DNA from: Pandoraea captiosa
GTDB lineage: Bacteria > Pseudomonadota > Gammaproteobacteria > Burkholderiales > Burkholderiaceae
Length of the DNA: 64,000 nt
Reading direction: 5' to 3'
NCBI RefSeq assembly: GCF_902459775.1
Contig: NZ_CABPSQ010000004.1
Span: forward strand, 186,001-250,000
This document shows, piece by piece, positions 62,023 through 64,000 of this stretch. A model generated the notes under the pieces. It saw only the letters and a list, made by a program, of their open reading frames with translations, was not told the origin of the DNA and made no database searches. Every line of letters starts with the position of its first letter. The first letter of the stretch is position 1. The position numbers and the translations under genes were made by a program.

Positions 62023-63726
62023 TCACTTTTGCGCCATGAGCGGCTCGTAAGCCTCGCCGTTGATGCGCCGGGGCGTTGGCGTGAAGGCATCGCTCATCAC
62101 ATCGTGCGCAGCGTTGTAATACGGCGTGTCGATGTCGAGCAAGCCGAGCATCGTATGTTCGAGTCGATCCGTCTGATACGGGCGTGCTTCGAGCGCGGCG
62201 CGGGTGTCCACGTTCGGCGCCTGGCGTGTCCAGACGATCATCGGTATCTCGTAACCGGAGGCATCCGCGACGGATTGCCCGGTGTGGTTGCGCGTATGGC
62301 CGACCTCCTGCGCGTGATCCGAACTGAATAGCAGGCTCGCGTCCGATTGCGTCGACGCCGCCATGGTCTTGCGGATCAGGTTCGAGACGACATAGTCGTT
62401 GTAGGCGATGGCGTTGTCGTAATCGTTGCGTGAATGGCGTACCCACAGCGAGCGTCCGCGGGCTTCGAGATCGGCCATGACGCTGTCGTTGGTGTTGTCG
62501 AAGCGTGCGAATTCGTCGGGGTAGCGCATGTCGTACGTGGGGTGCGCCCCCAGAAGATGCACGATGATGAGCTTGCGCGGGGCATCGTGCGCGAGCGCGG
62601 CATCCATGACCGGCAGCAGGTTGCCGTCGAAATTGTTCTCGCCGCGTCCATAGCCCTTGTTGATGAAGGTGCGCTCGTCGGCACGGTTGGCCACGAGCCC
62701 CAGCCACCCGTCGTTGGGCACCTGATTCGAGATCCAGAAGGTGCGATATCCCGCTTCCCTGGCGAGCATCACGAGATCGGGCTGCCGGGTCCACGCCTCG
62801 GGATCGTCGAGGCTCGCGGGCGTGAGCATCTTCATGAGCGACGCCATCGTTGCCGGTTCGGAGGAGACGACGTCACGGAACACGGTCAGGTCGTCACGCA
62901 TCGAGCCGAGCATCGGGGTGGTGTTGCGTGCATAGCCATAGATGGACATGTTGTTGCGGTTCAGGCTCTCGCCAATGACCCATACGACCGTTTTGCGCGC
63001 CGGTCCGCGATACCGCACCTGCCATTCGGCGCGTTGCGCCATGTTGCGCGCCAGTTCGCGCTGAAGTTCGTCGGCATGCGCCAACTGCCCCTTGTAATCG
63101 AGATAGCGGATCGGCCAGTAGAGCAGCGGATTCTCCTTGGCCATCGTGGGATTCAGATGAAGGGCGAAGAAGCCGGTAAAGAGCGTGACGATGGCGAGCT
63201 TGCTTCGACGCCGCAGCGCAGGTAGCGCACGCGACGCCTCGATGCGCGTCAGGCGGCGCTCCAGCACGGTGGCCACCGTCATCAGCAGGACGAAGGCGGC
63301 GCTCGCTTCGACCACGTCGCGCCAGTTATGCCGGAAAAACTCGCCGGTCTCCGAGGGGTTGGTGTTGAACACTGCCTGCAACACCAACAGATGGTTCGGG
63401 CGCAGGCCGAAGTAATCGCGCAGGAACCCTTTGGTGGCGGCGTCGAGGAAAAAGACGGCAATGACGCCAAGGGTCGTGGCACTGAGCCATGCGGGCCGCG
63501 CCCGCAGCAGCAGACACAGCCCTGCCAGACCGGGCAGGGCCGTCGCCATGATCGCGGCGCTCTTGCCGTATTCGTTGCCGCTGAGCATGCCGAGCGCCCA
63601 GAACATGGCCAGCCCGCCCAGCCCAATGCCCAGCCGGTAAAGAAGTGATCTCAAGATGAATGTCCCCCAATGCTGCTGGCACGTCGAAGCGTGCCTGTCG
63701 ATCGTCGCTCGCCCACGCGTGGTCAT
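62023..63726 (-). CDS. Phosphoethanolamine transferase (EptA/CptA-like)
   Basis: 567 residues. Four to five membrane helices occupy the first ~215 residues (LGIGLGGLAMFWALGMLSG, ALPGLAGLCLLLRARP, LGVIAVFFLDAA, FVLLMTVATVL, IVTLFTGFFALHL). A periplasmic sulfatase-fold domain follows. VVWVIGESLNRNNMSIYGYA holds the first metal Glu, SSEPATMASLMKML the catalytic Thr, and LLFSSDHAQEVGHTRNHTGQ the metal Asp/His residues. Such enzymes transfer phosphoethanolamine from phosphatidylethanolamine to lipid A or core LPS, lowering surface charge and cationic-peptide sensitivity. EptA versus CptA/EptB acceptor cannot be decided. The ~25-residue N-terminal leader makes the exact start uncertain. Confidence 0.9.
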   Translation of the reverse strand: MTTRGRATIDRHASTCQQHWGTFILRSLLYRLGIGLGGLAMFWALGMLSGNEYGKSAAIMATALPGLAGLCLLLRARPAWLSATTLGVIAVFFLDAATKGFLRDYFGLRPNHLLVLQAVFNTNPSETGEFFRHNWRDVVEASAAFVLLMTVATVLERRLTRIEASRALPALRRRSKLAIVTLFTGFFALHLNPTMAKENPLLYWPIRYLDYKGQLAHADELQRELARNMAQRAEWQVRYRGPARKTVVWVIGESLNRNNMSIYGYARNTTPMLGSMRDDLTVFRDVVSSEPATMASLMKMLTPASLDDPEAWTRQPDLVMLAREAGYRTFWISNQVPNDGWLGLVANRADERTFINKGYGRGENNFDGNLLPVMDAALAHDAPRKLIIVHLLGAHPTYDMRYPDEFARFDNTNDSVMADLEARGRSLWVRHSRNDYDNAIAYNDYVVSNLIRKTMAASTQSDASLLFSSDHAQEVGHTRNHTGQSVADASGYEIPMIVWTRQAPNVDTRAALEARPYQTDRLEHTMLGLLDIDTPYYNAAHDVMSDAFTPTPRRINGEAYEPLMAQK

Positions 63727-63863
63727 GACGCGAAGCCTGCAAGCCTCGCTTGGCGGCAGCGATTCGACCGGGGAATGGGATTTTGGGTTCTTGAGGGACT
63801 AATTTTTGGGACGAATGCCGGTCGGTATTCCGATATTTCTCAGGAACCCGACGCGTCGGCACG

Positions 63864-64000
63864 TCAGTGCAGGCGCGCGCCGTTGGGCACGGGGCGCTCG
63901 ACACCCGCCAGCACGATCGCGCCATCGGTATCGGCGAATCCTGTCACCAGCACCTCCGAGACCACGCCTGCAATGCGTTTCGGCGCAAAGTTGCACACGC
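63864..64000 (-). CDS. csaA: C-terminal end of CsaA-type tRNA-binding protein (partial)
   Basis: The last 44 residues of a minus-strand gene that continues beyond the right edge; TGA at 63864-63866. The visible part [20 protein letters not shown] and [11 protein letters not shown] is the conserved C-terminal end of the CsaA/tRNA-binding (Trbp111-like) family, small OB-fold dimers that bind tRNA and have been described as secretion chaperones. It is 137 bp upstream of, and in the same orientation as, the phosphoethanolamine transferase gene; the gap between them shows no feature I can support. Confidence 0.8.
   Translation of the reverse strand, partial: VCNFAPKRIAGVVSEVLVTGFADTDGAIVLAGVERPVPNGARLH

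Noticed and set aside
1-64000. Prophage, insertion sequence or integrative element
   Set aside because: No transposase, integrase, terminal repeats, tRNA attachment site or phage structural genes were seen; accessory genes at the ends lack such markers.

Overview
The window is a high-GC, gene-dense stretch of a beta-proteobacterial chromosome. It most resembles Burkholderiaceae, and among these Pandoraea. The basis is protein similarity recalled by eye plus gene order: mdh / gntR-sdhCDABE-gltA / leuC-entericidin-leuD-leuB-asd-fimV-truA-trpF-trpB-methyltransferase-trpA-accD-folC-dedD-cvpA-purF-metZ. There are no rRNA or tRNA genes, insertion sequences, CRISPR arrays or prophage genes. Nearly everything is core metabolism, with small accessory patches at both ends.

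Region 1 (1-7.8 kb, accessory): the end of an unknown gene, a 1692-residue RHS/YD-repeat protein, an Ig-like/beta-rich protein and a cysteine-containing secreted protein, in one orientation. Region 2 (7.9-15.2 kb, minus strand): YegP, then a run of acyl-CoA catabolic genes (PaaH-type hydroxyacyl-CoA dehydrogenase, enoyl-CoA hydratase, histidine phosphatase, APH-like kinase, acyl-CoA dehydrogenase, YfcG-like GST). The kinase plus acyl-CoA dehydrogenase pair looks like a split ACAD10/11 or LvaA/LvaC module for 4-hydroxyacyl-CoAs. Region 3 (15.6-26 kb): single genes in both orientations (GST, YbdL-type aminotransferase, PIN nuclease, YaaA, cytosolic carboxypeptidase, BspC-like protein, TrmB-like methyltransferase, DUF2863) and an alkylation-repair pair, Ada-AlkA fusion with overlapping ogt. 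Convergent genes are separated by clear bidirectional hairpins.

Region 4 (26-37.7 kb, TCA cycle): acnA, an MliC-like protein and mdh on the minus strand, diverging from a GntR regulator followed by sdhCDABE and gltA. Two perfect palindromes lie between mdh and gntR and are probable operators. Region 5 (37.7-59.3 kb, biosynthesis, all plus strand): leucine genes, asd, fimV, truA, the trpF-trpB-MTase-trpA cluster, accD, folC, dedD, cvpA, purF, metZ and hisC. A DNA adenine methyltransferase gene is inserted between trpB and trpA and overlaps trpA by 47 nt. The metZ leader contains a strong match to a SAM-II riboswitch followed by an intrinsic terminator; this is the best regulatory find here. 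Region 6 (59.5-64 kb, accessory): a halovibrin-like lipoprotein, an MFS exporter, a phosphoethanolamine transferase and the end of a CsaA-type tRNA-binding protein.

I found no wholly new defence or mobile system. The observations most worth following up are the SAM-II element, the trp-embedded methyltransferase, the paired GntR-type palindromes, the 4-hydroxyacyl-CoA kinase/dehydrogenase module, the RHS cluster and the hairpin array between gltA and leuC.
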